The notes: generated by a model not told the origin, from the letters alone. A stretch of DNA of 64,000 bases from an uncultured Anaeromyxobacter sp. (GCA_903855945.1 CAIOAK010000129.1:1-64000), one strand, 5' to 3'. Counted from the stretch's first letter, positions 39,990 through 48,216 are shown. Program-made: numbers and translations.

Positions 39990-41403
39990 CGGTGTCCTCG
40001 CAGATGCGCTCGTAGAATCCCCCGTCCACCTTCACCCCGGCGCGGCGCAGGTTGGCGGCGCGGGCGAGCTGCTCGTCCACGGCCTTCTTGAAGACGTCGT
40101 AGGGCTGGGCCCCGACGAGCTGGAGGCAGTTCACGTATAGTGTGGGCGTGCCCTGCGAGGCGAACCGCGCCCCCGCCCGGGCATCCTCCTCGACGCGGGT
40201 CCGCAGGGCCTCCGAGCCGCGGGCCTTCTGGAACCGGGGCACGTCGAGGCCGAGCTGCTTCGCCCAGGCGTCGAACTGCTCCGGGGAGAGCTGCCCCTGG
40301 TTCTGGAACATGAGGTCGTGCATCTCCCAGAACTTCCCCTGCTCGCGCGCCGCCTCGGAGGCGAGCGCCGCCGGCATCGCCTGCGGGTGCATGGGAAGCG
40401 GGTACTGCTTCCAGACCACGCGGACGTCGTTCGGGTAGGCGGCGAGGAGCTGGGTGAGGGTGGGCTCCACCCGCGAGCAGAAGGGGCACTGGAAGTCGGA
40501 GAAGACCACCACCGTGACCGCGGCGTTGCGGGGACCGCGCATCGGGTCGTCCGGGCGGAAGTCGACCTTCTGCGCCGCGGGGGGCGGCGGCGGGGGAGCG
40601 GCCTGGGGGGAGGGCTGGGCCGAGCCGGGCAGCATGACCGGGGCGGTGGCCCCCTTCTCGATGATGCGGGCGTAGACGTCCTTCGCCGGCACGCCGGACT
40701 TCACCATCTCCTGGGCCCGGGAGAGCTCCTCGTCGATGACCGCCTGGAAGGTCTCGAACGGCACCGCGCCCGGGATCTTCCGGCCGTTGACGAAGAAGGT
40801 GGGCGTGCCGCCCGCGCCGAGACCGGTGACGAGCGTCTGGTCGCGGCGGATGCGGTCCTCGTACCGCTTCTCGTCGAGCGCCTTGCCGAAGGCGGCCATG
40901 TCGAGGCCGGTGGCGCGGGCGGCCGACTCGAGGGCCGGCCGGTCGAGGGACGGCGCCGAGTCGAAGAGCCGGTCGTGCATCGCCCAGAACTTCGCGCTGC
41001 CGCCCTCGGCGCGCGCCTCCTCGGTGGCGATGGCCGCGGGCAGCGCCTTCGAGTGGAAGGGCAGCGGGTTGTGCTTGAAGACGAACCGGACCTTGCCGCC
41101 GTAGGTCTCCTCGATCCGCTTCATCGTCGGCCCCACCCGCTTGCAGAAGGGGCACTCGAAGTCGGAGGACTCGACGATGGTCACGAGCGCGTCCGCCGGC
41201 CCCTTCACCGGCGAGTCGTCCACCGGCACCCGGTAGACCGCCTTGGGGTCCTCCTGCGGGCGCGCGGGCGGACGCTGCTGGCCCTGCGCGTCCGGGGGGC
41301 GCGCTGCGGGCGCCACGCGCGGGCCGCCGCCGGCCATGCGGTCGCCCACCACGCCCAGGATGAGCCCCACGACGAGTGCCAGGATCCAGCTCGTGCGATT
41401 CAT
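39967..41403 (-). CDS. membrane-anchored protein with two DsbA-like thioredoxin domains
   Basis: The protein has 478 residues from the second ATG (MNRTSWILALVVG), which has GGAG seven bases upstream; the ATG six bases earlier is too close. A single N-terminal helix anchors it, and a Pro/Gln linker follows. Domain 1 has SSDFECPFCKRVGPTM and ends in GTPTFFVNGRK. A Pro-rich hinge of ~30 residues precedes domain 2, with FSDFQCPFCSRVEPTL and GTPTLYVNCLQ. Both CPFC centres and both cis-Pro loops (GTPT) are intact, so both domains may be active in periplasmic disulfide exchange. Confidence 0.88.
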   Translation of the reverse strand: MNRTSWILALVVGLILGVVGDRMAGGGPRVAPAARPPDAQGQQRPPARPQEDPKAVYRVPVDDSPVKGPADALVTIVESSDFECPFCKRVGPTMKRIEETYGGKVRFVFKHNPLPFHSKALPAAIATEEARAEGGSAKFWAMHDRLFDSAPSLDRPALESAARATGLDMAAFGKALDEKRYEDRIRRDQTLVTGLGAGGTPTFFVNGRKIPGAVPFETFQAVIDEELSRAQEMVKSGVPAKDVYARIIEKGATAPVMLPGSAQPSPQAAPPPPPPAAQKVDFRPDDPMRGPRNAAVTVVVFSDFQCPFCSRVEPTLTQLLAAYPNDVRVVWKQYPLPMHPQAMPAALASEAAREQGKFWEMHDLMFQNQGQLSPEQFDAWAKQLGLDVPRFQKARGSEALRTRVEEDARAGARFASQGTPTLYVNCLQLVGAQPYDVFKKAVDEQLARAANLRRAGVKVDGGFYERICEDTVKNPQKG

Positions 41404-41448
41404 CTTCATGCTCCTCGTTCTCCGTGGGCCACCCGCGGCGGCCCGGGT

Positions 41449-41964
41449 TTAGAACCTCGCGACCGCTCCGGCGCGCAGCAGCAGGGGAACCCCGGCCCCG
41501 CTCGCGAGCGGGGCGCCGCTGTCGATCTCGCCCATCACGCCGAGCACGTCGGTGATCCGGATGGTGACGCCCCCTCCGAGCAGAAGCCAGCGCCAGGAGA
41601 GCGAGCCCACCTGGGTGGAGGCGTCGAAGGCGACCCGCACGTAGAAGGGGGTCTCCGGGATGAACCAGGAGAGGCCCGGCCGGATCGCGAACGACGCCCG
41701 GGGCGCCATGCCGAGCACGAAGGAGACCTGCGGCGAGATCCCGAACACGACGTCGTAGGCCGCGCCCACCTCGAGCTCGAAGATGCCCGGGGGATCGTAG
41801 GCCGAGCCGGTGCCGAGCTGCCCGCCTCCGCCCAGGTCGGCGGTGACGACGAGCCCGATCGGCCTGGCGGGGCCGGTGGCCTCGGCGGCCGGGGCGAAGG
41901 CCGGCAGGGCGAGCACCAGGGCCGCCAGCGCGGCCCGGAGCGGAGAGGGAGCGGGTCTCGCCAT
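41449..41964 (-). CDS. hypothetical exported small beta-barrel protein
   Basis: The protein has 171 residues from the ATG giving MARPAPSPLRAALAALVLAL, a signal peptide that ends near APAAEA. The rest is a run of short amphipathic strands such as FELEVGAAYDVVFGISPQV and PFYVRVAFDASTQVGSLSW, ending in GAVARF with a terminal Phe as is usual for outer-membrane barrels. No family recognised. It is upstream of the DsbA-like gene on the same strand with a 45-nt gap, so they may be co-transcribed. Confidence 0.6.
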   Translation of the reverse strand: MARPAPSPLRAALAALVLALPAFAPAAEATGPARPIGLVVTADLGGGGQLGTGSAYDPPGIFELEVGAAYDVVFGISPQVSFVLGMAPRASFAIRPGLSWFIPETPFYVRVAFDASTQVGSLSWRWLLLGGGVTIRITDVLGVMGEIDSGAPLASGAGVPLLLRAGAVARF

Positions 41965-42027
41965 CGGGGGCGGGAAGTTACCGCCGCCCCTTCCTTTCGG
42001 CAAGGCACGGCGTTAAACGGAGCGACG

Positions 42028-42282
42028 ATGCCGGAGACCCCCCTGCCCTCGCCCGACCTGACCCTCGACACCTCGGGGAGGCTCTGCCCGTACCCCATCG
42101 TGGAGATCGCGCGGGCCATGAAGACCCTCGCGTCCGGCGCGGTGGTCTGCGTGGTGGCCACCGACCCCGGGATCGTGACCGACATGCCGATGTGGTGCCG
42201 GGCCACCCGCAACCAGCACCTGGGCACCTTCCGGGAGGGCGCCGCCTTCCGGAGCTGGGTGCGGAAGGGGATCCCCGCATGA
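42028..42282 (+). CDS. tusA: TusA/SirA-family sulfur carrier
   Basis: The protein has 84 residues. The family motif is in LDTSGRLCPYPIVEIARAM, where the Cys carries persulfide sulfur. A second Cys is in MPMWCRATRN. TusA proteins relay sulfur from a cysteine desulfurase to thiolating enzymes. Its stop overlaps the start of the PP-loop ATPase gene (ATGA), which strongly suggests it is that enzyme's sulfur donor. Confidence 0.87.
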   Translation: MPETPLPSPDLTLDTSGRLCPYPIVEIARAMKTLASGAVVCVVATDPGIVTDMPMWCRATRNQHLGTFREGAAFRSWVRKGIPA

Positions 42283-43331
42283 GCGCGCCGAAGGCCATCG
42301 CGATGATCTCCGGCGGGCTCGACTCCACGCTGGCGCTCGCGCTCGTGAAGCGGCAGGGCATCGAGGTGAAGGCCGTCAACTTCTACACCGGCCTCTGCAT
42401 CACCGAGACCCAGCGGCGCAAGGGCGGCCGCCCCGACGGGACCATCCCGCGCAACGAGGCGCTCCGCGCCGCCTCCGACCTGGAGGTGGAGATCGAGTAC
42501 GTGGACGTCTCCGACCAGGGCTACCTGGAACTCATCGTGAACCCGCGTCACGGGTACGGCTCGAACGCCAACCCGTGCGTCGACTGCCGCATCTTCATGA
42601 TGCGGAAGGCCCGCGAGATCATGGAGCGGGAGGGCGCCTCCTTCGTCTTCACCGGCGAGGTGGTCGGTCAGCGCCCCAAGAGCCAGCGGCGCGACACGAT
42701 GCGGGCGGTCGAGCGGGAGAGCGGCCTCGAGGGGCGGCTGGTGCGCCCCCTCTCGGCCCTGCTCCTCGCGCCCAGCATCCCGGAGAAGGAGGGGATCCTC
42801 GACCGGTCCCGGCTGCTCGGCATCAGCGGCCGGTCCCGCCAGCCCCAGATCCGGCTGGCCCGGGAGCTGGGCATCGAGGACTGGCCCCAGCCGGCCGGCG
42901 GCTGCTGCTACCTCACCGACGAGGCCTTCTCCCGGAAGTTCTTCGACATCCTCGACGCCCGCGAGGAGGCCGGGGAGGAGCGGCGCATCCTCCGGGAGGA
43001 CCTGGTGCTCCTCTCCACCGGGCGCCACTTCCGTCTTTCACCAAGAGTGAAAATGATCGTGGGTCGCTCCGAGGGGGAGAACGGCGTCCTCGACGCCTAC
43101 GCCGGGGGACGGGCGAGGCTGCTGGCGCGGGACCTGAACGGGCCGGTGGCGCTGGTGGAGGGGACGGCCACCTGGGAGGAGCGGCAGCTCGCCGCCCGGA
43201 TCGTGGCCCGCTACGGCAAGGGCAAGGACCTTCCCGAGGTGGCGATCGACTGGATCGAGGACGGGGTCCCGGAGACCCTCCTCGTCCCGCCGGAGACGGA
43301 CGAGGCGCGCATCGAGGCGATGCGAATCTAG
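42279..43331 (+). CDS. PP-loop ATP pyrophosphatase, MnmA/ThiI-like tRNA thiolase candidate
   Basis: The protein has 350 residues. The PP-loop is AMISGGLDSTLAL. NPCVDCRIFMMRKARE and GGCCYLTDEAF provide cysteines placed like those of tRNA-thiolating enzymes, and TGEVVGQRPKSQRRDTM resembles the MnmA-type substrate loop. The length is close to MnmA, but the C-terminus differs from the MnmA beta barrel. Coupling to tusA supports tRNA 2- or 4-thiolation; the exact target base is unknown. Codons for LSPRVK hold split palindrome copy 5. Confidence 0.78.
   Translation: MSAPKAIAMISGGLDSTLALALVKRQGIEVKAVNFYTGLCITETQRRKGGRPDGTIPRNEALRAASDLEVEIEYVDVSDQGYLELIVNPRHGYGSNANPCVDCRIFMMRKAREIMEREGASFVFTGEVVGQRPKSQRRDTMRAVERESGLEGRLVRPLSALLLAPSIPEKEGILDRSRLLGISGRSRQPQIRLARELGIEDWPQPAGGCCYLTDEAFSRKFFDILDAREEAGEERRILREDLVLLSTGRHFRLSPRVKMIVGRSEGENGVLDAYAGGRARLLARDLNGPVALVEGTATWEERQLAARIVARYGKGKDLPEVAIDWIEDGVPETLLVPPETDEARIEAMRI
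43037..43051. repeat. TTCAC-N5-GTGAA split palindrome, copy 5 (in PP-loop gene)
   Basis: Perfect six-base arms TTTCAC/GTGAAA with spacer CAAGA. Codons CTT TCA CCA AGA GTG AAA encode L-S-P-R-V-K. CTT, TCA, CCA, AGA and AAA are among the rarest in this region, and five of six occur here in a row. Confidence 0.82.
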
Positions 43332-43350
43332 TCTTCTTCTCGGTCTTTCC

Positions 43351-43378
43351 TTGACCGGAGGCCCGGCAGGGTGACAAT
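43351..43378 (+). promoter_or_regulatory. sigma70-like promoter of the transpeptidase gene
   Basis: TTGACC at 43351-43356, a 16-nt spacer and GACAAT at 43373-43378. Twelve bases then lead to the ATG at 43391 with no ribosome site, so the leader would be very short. Confidence 0.4.
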
Positions 43379-43390
43379 GCCGATATCGCG

Positions 43391-44683
43391 ATGAATCGGC
43401 TCCGACTCGCCCCCTGGCTGCTCGCCGTCTTCGGGGCGTTCCTCGTCCTGCTCGCGCTCCCCTGGCCGTTCGCGGCGGCCGGCACCGACGCTCCGGGCGC
43501 TCCGGCGCTCCCGCACGACGTGGAGCCGACCCTCCCGGTCGCGGCGGCCGCCGCACCCCCGGCGCCCGCGCAGCCGTCGTCGGAGCTCCGGCTGGCCGAG
43601 GCCACGCTCGACCGCGTCGCCGATCGCTACGTGGCGCCGCTCGGCGCGGGGCGCGCCGTCCTCACCACCGTGCCCCGCCTGCAGCAGCGGATCGAGAAGG
43701 TCCTCGCCGACCACCGCGTCCCGTGGGCCGCCGCGGTCCTCCTCGAGCCGTCCACCGGCCGGGTGCTGGCCATGGCCGAGCATTCGCAGTCCGAGCCGGG
43801 CCGGCGCGGGCTCTCCCTCGAGGCGCGTGCCCCGGCGGCCAGCGTCTTCAAGATCATCACCAGCTCGGCGCTCCTCCGCCGCGGCTTCGAGTCCGGCGCC
43901 GAGGTCTGCTACCACGGCGGCCAGCACCGCGTGCAGCAGCGGCTCCTCGCCGACGACCCGCGGCGCGACCTCCGCTGCCTCTCGCTGGCCTCCGCGCTCG
44001 GGAAGAGCGCCAACGTGGTCTTCGCGAAGCTCGCCGACCGGGCGCTCAACGCCACGCTGCTGCGCGCCGAGGCCGACCGCTTCCTCTTCAACCAGTCGAT
44101 CCCCTTCGCGCAGCGGATCGAGACCTCGCGCGCGGAGATCCCCGAGGAGGCCTTCGCGCTCGCCACCACCGCCGCCGGATTCGGATCGGTGCGACTCTCG
44201 CCGCTCCACGGTGCGCTGGTGGCCGCCATCGTGGCGAACGGCGGCATCTTCGTCCCGCCCGAGGTGGTGGCCTCCTTCACCGGGGCGGTGCCCCTGCCGC
44301 AGGCCGAATCGCGCCGCGTGATCGACGCGAGCGTCGCCGCAGAGCTGGCCGCGATGATGCGGACCACGGTGACCGAGGGAACCGCGCGGCGGGCCTTCCG
44401 GCCGCCCCGCTCGAAGTCCTCCTCGCTCACCGACCTCACGGTGGCCGGAAAGACCGGCTCCCTCTCGGAGCAGGACCCGTTCCGCGACTACTCCTGGTTC
44501 GTGGGATTCGCTCCCGCCGAGAACCCGAAGGTGGCCTTCGCGGTGGTGGTGGTGAACGACCACAGCTGGCGCGTCAAGGCGCCTGCGGTGGCACGCGCCG
44601 CGCTGGAGGCCTGGGGCGACTGGCAGACGGGCCGGCTGGACCGGGTGGCCGAGGCCCCCCGGGTCCGCGCACGCCGGAAGTGA
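43391..44683 (+). CDS. penicillin-binding transpeptidase-domain protein
   Basis: The protein has 430 residues. One N-terminal membrane helix or signal (LLAVFGAFLVLLALPWPFAA) and a Pro/Ala linker precede a transpeptidase domain. All three serine-acylase motifs are present: SxxK in PAASVFKIITSS, SxN in GKSANVVFAK, and KTG in VAGKTGSLSEQ. The large N-terminal dimerisation domain of FtsI/PBP2 enzymes is absent, so this is a short, monofunctional periplasmic enzyme that probably crosslinks or trims peptidoglycan, or a beta-lactam sensor-like relative. Confidence 0.82.
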   Translation: MNRLRLAPWLLAVFGAFLVLLALPWPFAAAGTDAPGAPALPHDVEPTLPVAAAAAPPAPAQPSSELRLAEATLDRVADRYVAPLGAGRAVLTTVPRLQQRIEKVLADHRVPWAAAVLLEPSTGRVLAMAEHSQSEPGRRGLSLEARAPAASVFKIITSSALLRRGFESGAEVCYHGGQHRVQQRLLADDPRRDLRCLSLASALGKSANVVFAKLADRALNATLLRAEADRFLFNQSIPFAQRIETSRAEIPEEAFALATTAAGFGSVRLSPLHGALVAAIVANGGIFVPPEVVASFTGAVPLPQAESRRVIDASVAAELAAMMRTTVTEGTARRAFRPPRSKSSSLTDLTVAGKTGSLSEQDPFRDYSWFVGFAPAENPKVAFAVVVVNDHSWRVKAPAVARAALEAWGDWQTGRLDRVAEAPRVRARRK

Positions 44684-44704
44684 CCGGGGCCCTCGCGGGC
44701 GACG

Positions 44705-45844
44705 CTACCCCGCGCGCAGCTCGACCACGCCCCGCTCGACGAATCCCGCGAAGGCCTTGAGCACCTCCAGCTCCTCGAGCGGCGCCACCTGGGCGATCTG
44801 CCCGAGGGCGCGCCGCCCGTCGCAGCGGGAGAGCAGGTACTTCTGGGCCGCGTCGAGACCGAGCGCGCCGATCTCGCCCGGGGGGACCTTCACCACCGGT
44901 ACGGCACGCCGATCCAGCGCCGCCCGCAGCGCAGCGCCGAGCGCCTCGCGTGCGGCGGCGAGCGCCTGGCGAGCCTCGTCGGAGGCCGGCGACGCGCCCA
45001 GCGCCCGTCGCGCCACCTGCTCCGCCTCGGCGGGGCGCCCCGCGGCGAGCGAGCGGGCCGACTCCGCGAGCGCCATGGTCAGGGTCTGCCCGTCCTGTTC
45101 GAGGGGCTCCTCGACGATCGCGATCTCGGTGGCGACCAGCACGCCCTGCCGGGACAGCGCGTAGAGCCGCTGGTAGAGCTGGAACTCGGTGGCGTGCAGC
45201 GCGAGCCCGATCTCGTCGATGGTCCGTCCGTGCACCGCCAGCATGAGCAGCTTGCCGTCGATGGTTCCCTCGCCGGCGGTGGCCGGGACCCGCGACTCGT
45301 CCACGAGCAGGGTCGCGCTGCCCGACGGGAAGCGGGCCAGGAAGGCCTCCCAGGCGGTGGTGCGGAACTCGGCCTCCTTCAGGATGTCGGCGAGCGGCAG
45401 GGACACCGCCAGCTCGTCGTCGGGCGGGGCGGGCGGATCCTCGTCCACCCGGAACGCGCCGGACTCCCACCGGAAGACGTCGAGCAGGGTCTCGCGGATC
45501 TTGATGCCGAGCACCTCGCGCAGGACCCGCGGCTGTACGAGTCCGACCATGGTGAGCACCTTCCCGAGCCGGATCTTGGTCTCCTGCTGGGTGCGGAAGG
45601 CCTTGGAGAGCTGCTCCTCGTCGAGGTGGCCGAAGTTGATGAGCAGTTGCCCCAGGAACTCGCGGGCGTCGGTGGAGGCGGCGCCCACCGCGTTGCCGTC
45701 GGAGAGGAAGATGGTCTTTCGCACCGCGCCACGCTCGCAGGTGAGGGACCCGGTCGCCCGGCGGCGGACCAGGAAGTCCACCAGCTCCGGGAGCGGCATG
45801 AACGAGAGATTTCCGGCGAGCCCGCGCACGCGTGGAGTCTCCAC
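44705..45844 (-). CDS. DUF4388 (PATAN-type) domain protein
   Basis: The protein has about 379 residues from a GTG giving VETPRVRGLAGNLSF; another GTG 15 bases further in is equally possible. LAGNLSFMPLPELVDFLVRR and TGSLTCERGAVRKTIFLSDG open the DUF4388 fold seen in myxobacterial and Geobacter signalling proteins. DAREFLGQLLINFG follows, and the rest is helical with a TPR-like Ala-rich stretch. Such proteins often work with response regulators or motility systems; the partner is unknown. It is divergent from the thioredoxin gene. Confidence 0.72.
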   Translation of the reverse strand: METPRVRGLAGNLSFMPLPELVDFLVRRRATGSLTCERGAVRKTIFLSDGNAVGAASTDAREFLGQLLINFGHLDEEQLSKAFRTQQETKIRLGKVLTMVGLVQPRVLREVLGIKIRETLLDVFRWESGAFRVDEDPPAPPDDELAVSLPLADILKEAEFRTTAWEAFLARFPSGSATLLVDESRVPATAGEGTIDGKLLMLAVHGRTIDEIGLALHATEFQLYQRLYALSRQGVLVATEIAIVEEPLEQDGQTLTMALAESARSLAAGRPAEAEQVARRALGASPASDEARQALAAAREALGAALRAALDRRAVPVVKVPPGEIGALGLDAAQKYLLSRCDGRRALGQIAQVAPLEELEVLKAFAGFVERGVVELRAG

Positions 45845-45893
45845 GGAAAGACCCGTGGCGGCAAGGGAACGGTCGTTGTATGACCGGCGGCGC

Positions 45894-46532
45894 ATGGAGA
45901 CAGCGTCTTCGCCGAGCGGCAATCCTGGAGGCGGCAAGGGCATCGTCGTCGCCGCCGTGGCCCTCTTCGTCGTGGCAGCCGCCGGCTGGACCGCCTGGCA
46001 GCTGTCCCGGGAGATGCCGGAGCGGGCGCAGCAGGCGCGCGAGAAGGCCTTCGACGTGACGACGGTGGCGCGGCCGGCGGCTGCACCGCCGTCGCTCGGA
46101 ACGACGCAGGACGGCGCTCCCGTGTCGCTCGCGACGATGCGCGGCCAGCTCGTCTTCGTGAACTTCTGGGCGACCTGGTGCCCCCCGTGCCGCGACGAGA
46201 TGCCCTCCATGCTTCAGCTCGGGCGGGAGATGGAGGCGCGCCATCCGGGGAAGTTCCGGATGGTGGCCGTCTCGGTCGACGAGGGCTGGCCCGAAGTGGT
46301 GAACTTCTTCTCGGGCCAGCTGCCCGCGGGCGTCGTCTGGTCGCGGGACGCGGAGCAGGCCGTGACCCGGGGGTACTACTGCCAGGCCCGCGGAACCTGT
46401 CCGGATTCCTTCAAGTTCCCCGAGACCTACCTCGTGGACCCGAGCGGCAGGCTCGTCTCCTACGTGGTCGGCCCGCGAAACTGGAGCGATCCGGCGGCTC
46501 GCGAGTTCCTCGAGCGGCTCCTCCCGAAGTGA
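45894..46532 (+). CDS. TlpA/ResA-like membrane-anchored thioredoxin
   Basis: The protein has 212 residues. One N-terminal helix (GIVVAAVALFVVAAAGW) anchors it outside the cytoplasm. The thioredoxin domain has VFVNFWATWCPPCRDEMPSM with the CPPC centre, and the cis-Pro is in FKFPETYLVDPSG. An extra Cys pair (YYCQARGTC) lies in the insertion before the cis-Pro. It is probably a periplasmic thiol reductant, for example for cytochrome c maturation. The segment after its stop holds a strong palindrome. Confidence 0.87.
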   Translation: METASSPSGNPGGGKGIVVAAVALFVVAAAGWTAWQLSREMPERAQQAREKAFDVTTVARPAAAPPSLGTTQDGAPVSLATMRGQLVFVNFWATWCPPCRDEMPSMLQLGREMEARHPGKFRMVAVSVDEGWPEVVNFFSGQLPAGVVWSRDAEQAVTRGYYCQARGTCPDSFKFPETYLVDPSGRLVSYVVGPRNWSDPAAREFLERLLPK

Positions 46533-46566
46533 AGTCGGGTGCTGGCGTCGGACGGGGGACGACCCA

Positions 46567-46582
46567 CCAGGGTAGACCCTGG
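46567..46582. terminator. perfect 16-bp palindrome after the thioredoxin gene
   Basis: CCAGGGT-AG-ACCCTGG lies 35 nt after the stop. It would fold as a G/C-rich stem, but no T run follows, so it may be a Rho-type or bidirectional terminator, or a protein-binding site instead. Confidence 0.35.
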
Positions 46583-46615
46583 GTGTCGCCGACCCATGCG
46601 ATCGTAAGTATCCGT

Positions 46616-46629
46616 ATTTACTGGTAAAT
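46616..46629. promoter_or_regulatory. ATTTAC-TG-GTAAAT palindrome upstream of the DapB-like operon
   Basis: An A/T-rich inverted repeat with perfect 6-bp arms about 70 bp upstream of the -35 element, in one of the most A/T-rich stretches of the window. It is a candidate activator site. Confidence 0.35.
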
Positions 46630-46695
46630 CCATCACTCTTCGGGCGCCATTTCCAGGCGAAAGGGGCGGGTTTCACCCTCCGCGAACTGTTCCTG

Positions 46696-46725
46696 TTGAA
46701 GGTTTTTGGAGGGATGCCATATAAC
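46696..46725 (+). promoter_or_regulatory. sigma70-like promoter of the DapB-like operon
   Basis: TTGAAG at 46696-46701, an 18-nt spacer and TATAAC at 46720-46725, the best -10 element in the window. The predicted start near 46732 leaves a leader of about 50 nt. Confidence 0.55.
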
Positions 46726-46731
46726 CATCGG

Positions 46732-46746
46732 GATTTCCGTGAAATC
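46732..46746. promoter_or_regulatory. GATTTC-CGT-GAAATC palindrome at the predicted transcription start
   Basis: Perfect 6-bp arms and a 3-bp centre placed exactly where the promoter at 46696-46725 should start transcription, as expected for a repressor operator. Confidence 0.4.
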
Positions 46747-46780
46747 TCGGCACTCCGACCCAGCGGAGTCCGGAGGGATC

Positions 46781-47767
46781 GTGGCGAACGAGATGGCGGG
46801 CATCCCGGTGGTGGTGACCGGCCTCGGCGAGGTGGGCGGAGCCGTCGCCCGCGCCGTCCTTTCGTCGGCCGAGCTCCGGCTCGTGGGAGCCGTTGACCCC
46901 AGCCTGGCCGGCCAGACGCTCGACTCCGTGGTGGGAACCCCGACCGGCATCGTGATCGAGGCCGATCCGGCCCGCGCCCTGAAGGCCGCGCGCGGCGGAG
47001 TGCTCCTGCTCTGCGGTACCTCCCGGTTCCTCGAGGCGCTTCCGGCCCTGGAGCAGGCGGTGCGGGCCGGGCTCTCGGTGGTCTCCACCTGCGAGGAGCT
47101 CGCCTACCCGTGGCTCGCCCACGAGGAGGAAGCCGACCGGCTCGACGCGCTCTGCGAGCGAAACGACGTCGCGGTGGTCGCGGCCGGTGTGAGCCCCGGT
47201 CTCGCGCTCGACCGGCTGCCGGCGCTCCTCTCCCAGGGCACCGGGGAGGTGCGGCGCATCGAGGCGAGGCGCGTCGTCGACGTCTCCGCCCGAGGGGAGC
47301 TGGCCTGGAGGGGCTGCGGCGCCGGGCTCGACCCGGCCGAGTTCCAGCGCGCCGCCGAGGCGGAGGCCATCGGGCAGCGCGGGCTCGCCGAGTCGGCCAC
47401 GCTGGCGGCGCTCGGGTGCGGCTTCGACCTCGACGAGCTCGAGGAGGAGGCCGAGCCGGTGCTCTCGAGCCGCGAGCTCACCGGCGTCCTCCGGATCCCG
47501 CGGGGGGGCATCTCCGGGATCCGGCAGGTGGCTCGTGGCTGGCAGGACGGCCGGGAGGTGATCCGGCTCGAGGTGGTGACGGCGGTCGGGGCGACCGACC
47601 CGCGCGACGAGGTGGCCATCGAGGCCGACCCGCCGCTGCGGCTCGTCGTTCCGGGCGGGTTTCCCGCGGTGGCATCCGCCGCATGGTCGGCGGTCCACGC
47701 GGCGCTGGCGGTCACGCAGCTGCAGGGGCTCGTCACGGTGCTCGACCTCCCCCCGGGGCGGTCCTGA
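46781..47767 (+). CDS. DapB-like NAD(P)-dependent dehydrogenase
   Basis: The protein has 328 residues from a GTG preceded by GGAGGG; the ATG four codons on (MAGIPVVVTGLG) is an alternative. The Rossmann loop is VVVTGLGEVGGAVARAVL. The domain layout resembles dihydrodipicolinate reductase and 2,4-diaminopentanoate dehydrogenase (STCEELAYPWL, AGVSPGLALDRLPALL), but the DapB catalytic HHxxKxDAPSGTA motif is absent. It is therefore a dehydrogenase acting on another amino or oxo compound. It leads a seven-gene operon ending at 52170. Confidence 0.72.
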   Translation: MANEMAGIPVVVTGLGEVGGAVARAVLSSAELRLVGAVDPSLAGQTLDSVVGTPTGIVIEADPARALKAARGGVLLLCGTSRFLEALPALEQAVRAGLSVVSTCEELAYPWLAHEEEADRLDALCERNDVAVVAAGVSPGLALDRLPALLSQGTGEVRRIEARRVVDVSARGELAWRGCGAGLDPAEFQRAAEAEAIGQRGLAESATLAALGCGFDLDELEEEAEPVLSSRELTGVLRIPRGGISGIRQVARGWQDGREVIRLEVVTAVGATDPRDEVAIEADPPLRLVVPGGFPAVASAAWSAVHAALAVTQLQGLVTVLDLPPGRS

Positions 47768-47778
47768 GCGAGGCGCGC

Positions 47779-48216
47779 ATGCTCGACAAGAACCTGATCG
47801 GACGGGAGAGCGAACCGCTGGAGGTGGAGGTGGAGAAGGGGGCCATCCGCCGGCTCGCCGACGCGATCGGCGACGCCAACCCCGTCCACTCGGACGAGGA
47901 GGCGGCCCGCTCCGTCGGCTTCGCCTCCCTCGCCGCTCCGCTCACCTTCCCGGCCCTGCTGGCGCTGAACGAGCGCTTCCGCCACTCGCTCGACCTGGGG
48001 ACCCGGTCGCTGCTCCTCGGGGAGGAGACGATCGAGTACGGGAGGCCCATCGTGGCCGGCGATCGACTCACCGTGAAGAGCAAGGTGGCGGACGTGCAGG
48101 AGCGGGCCGGGACGAGCGGCGCCACCGACGTGCTCATCCTGGAGACGGAGGGGCGCGGGGCCGACGGCGCGTTCGTCTTCCGGGCCCGCGAGACCTTCAT
48201 CCTGCGGCGCGGCTAG
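47779..48216 (+). CDS. MaoC-like hot-dog dehydratase, FAS1-type N-terminal domain
   Basis: The protein has 145 residues and one hot-dog fold. AIRRLADAIGDANPVHSDEE carries the D-x-N-P-x-H motif region of MaoC-like (R)-hydratases, and LTFPALLALNERF the hydrophobic helix. It resembles the HadA/HadC-type subunit that pairs with a second MaoC protein. The next gene supplies such a partner. Together they could hydrate or dehydrate an acyl-CoA or acyl-ACP; the substrate is unknown. Confidence 0.75.
   Translation: MLDKNLIGRESEPLEVEVEKGAIRRLADAIGDANPVHSDEEAARSVGFASLAAPLTFPALLALNERFRHSLDLGTRSLLLGEETIEYGRPIVAGDRLTVKSKVADVQERAGTSGATDVLILETEGRGADGAFVFRARETFILRRG

Noticed and set aside
40130-40144. TTCAC-GTATA-GTGTG in the DsbA-like gene
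   Set aside because: Only 8 of 10 positions match, although the codons (ACA CTA) are unusual and in the same phase as other copies; could be a decayed site but not counted.
45893-45896. Overlapping divergent start codons (CATG) of the DUF4388 and thioredoxin genes
   Set aside because: The DUF4388 frame can start there, but similarity begins only near the GTG codons at 45844/45829, so the overlap is probably accidental.
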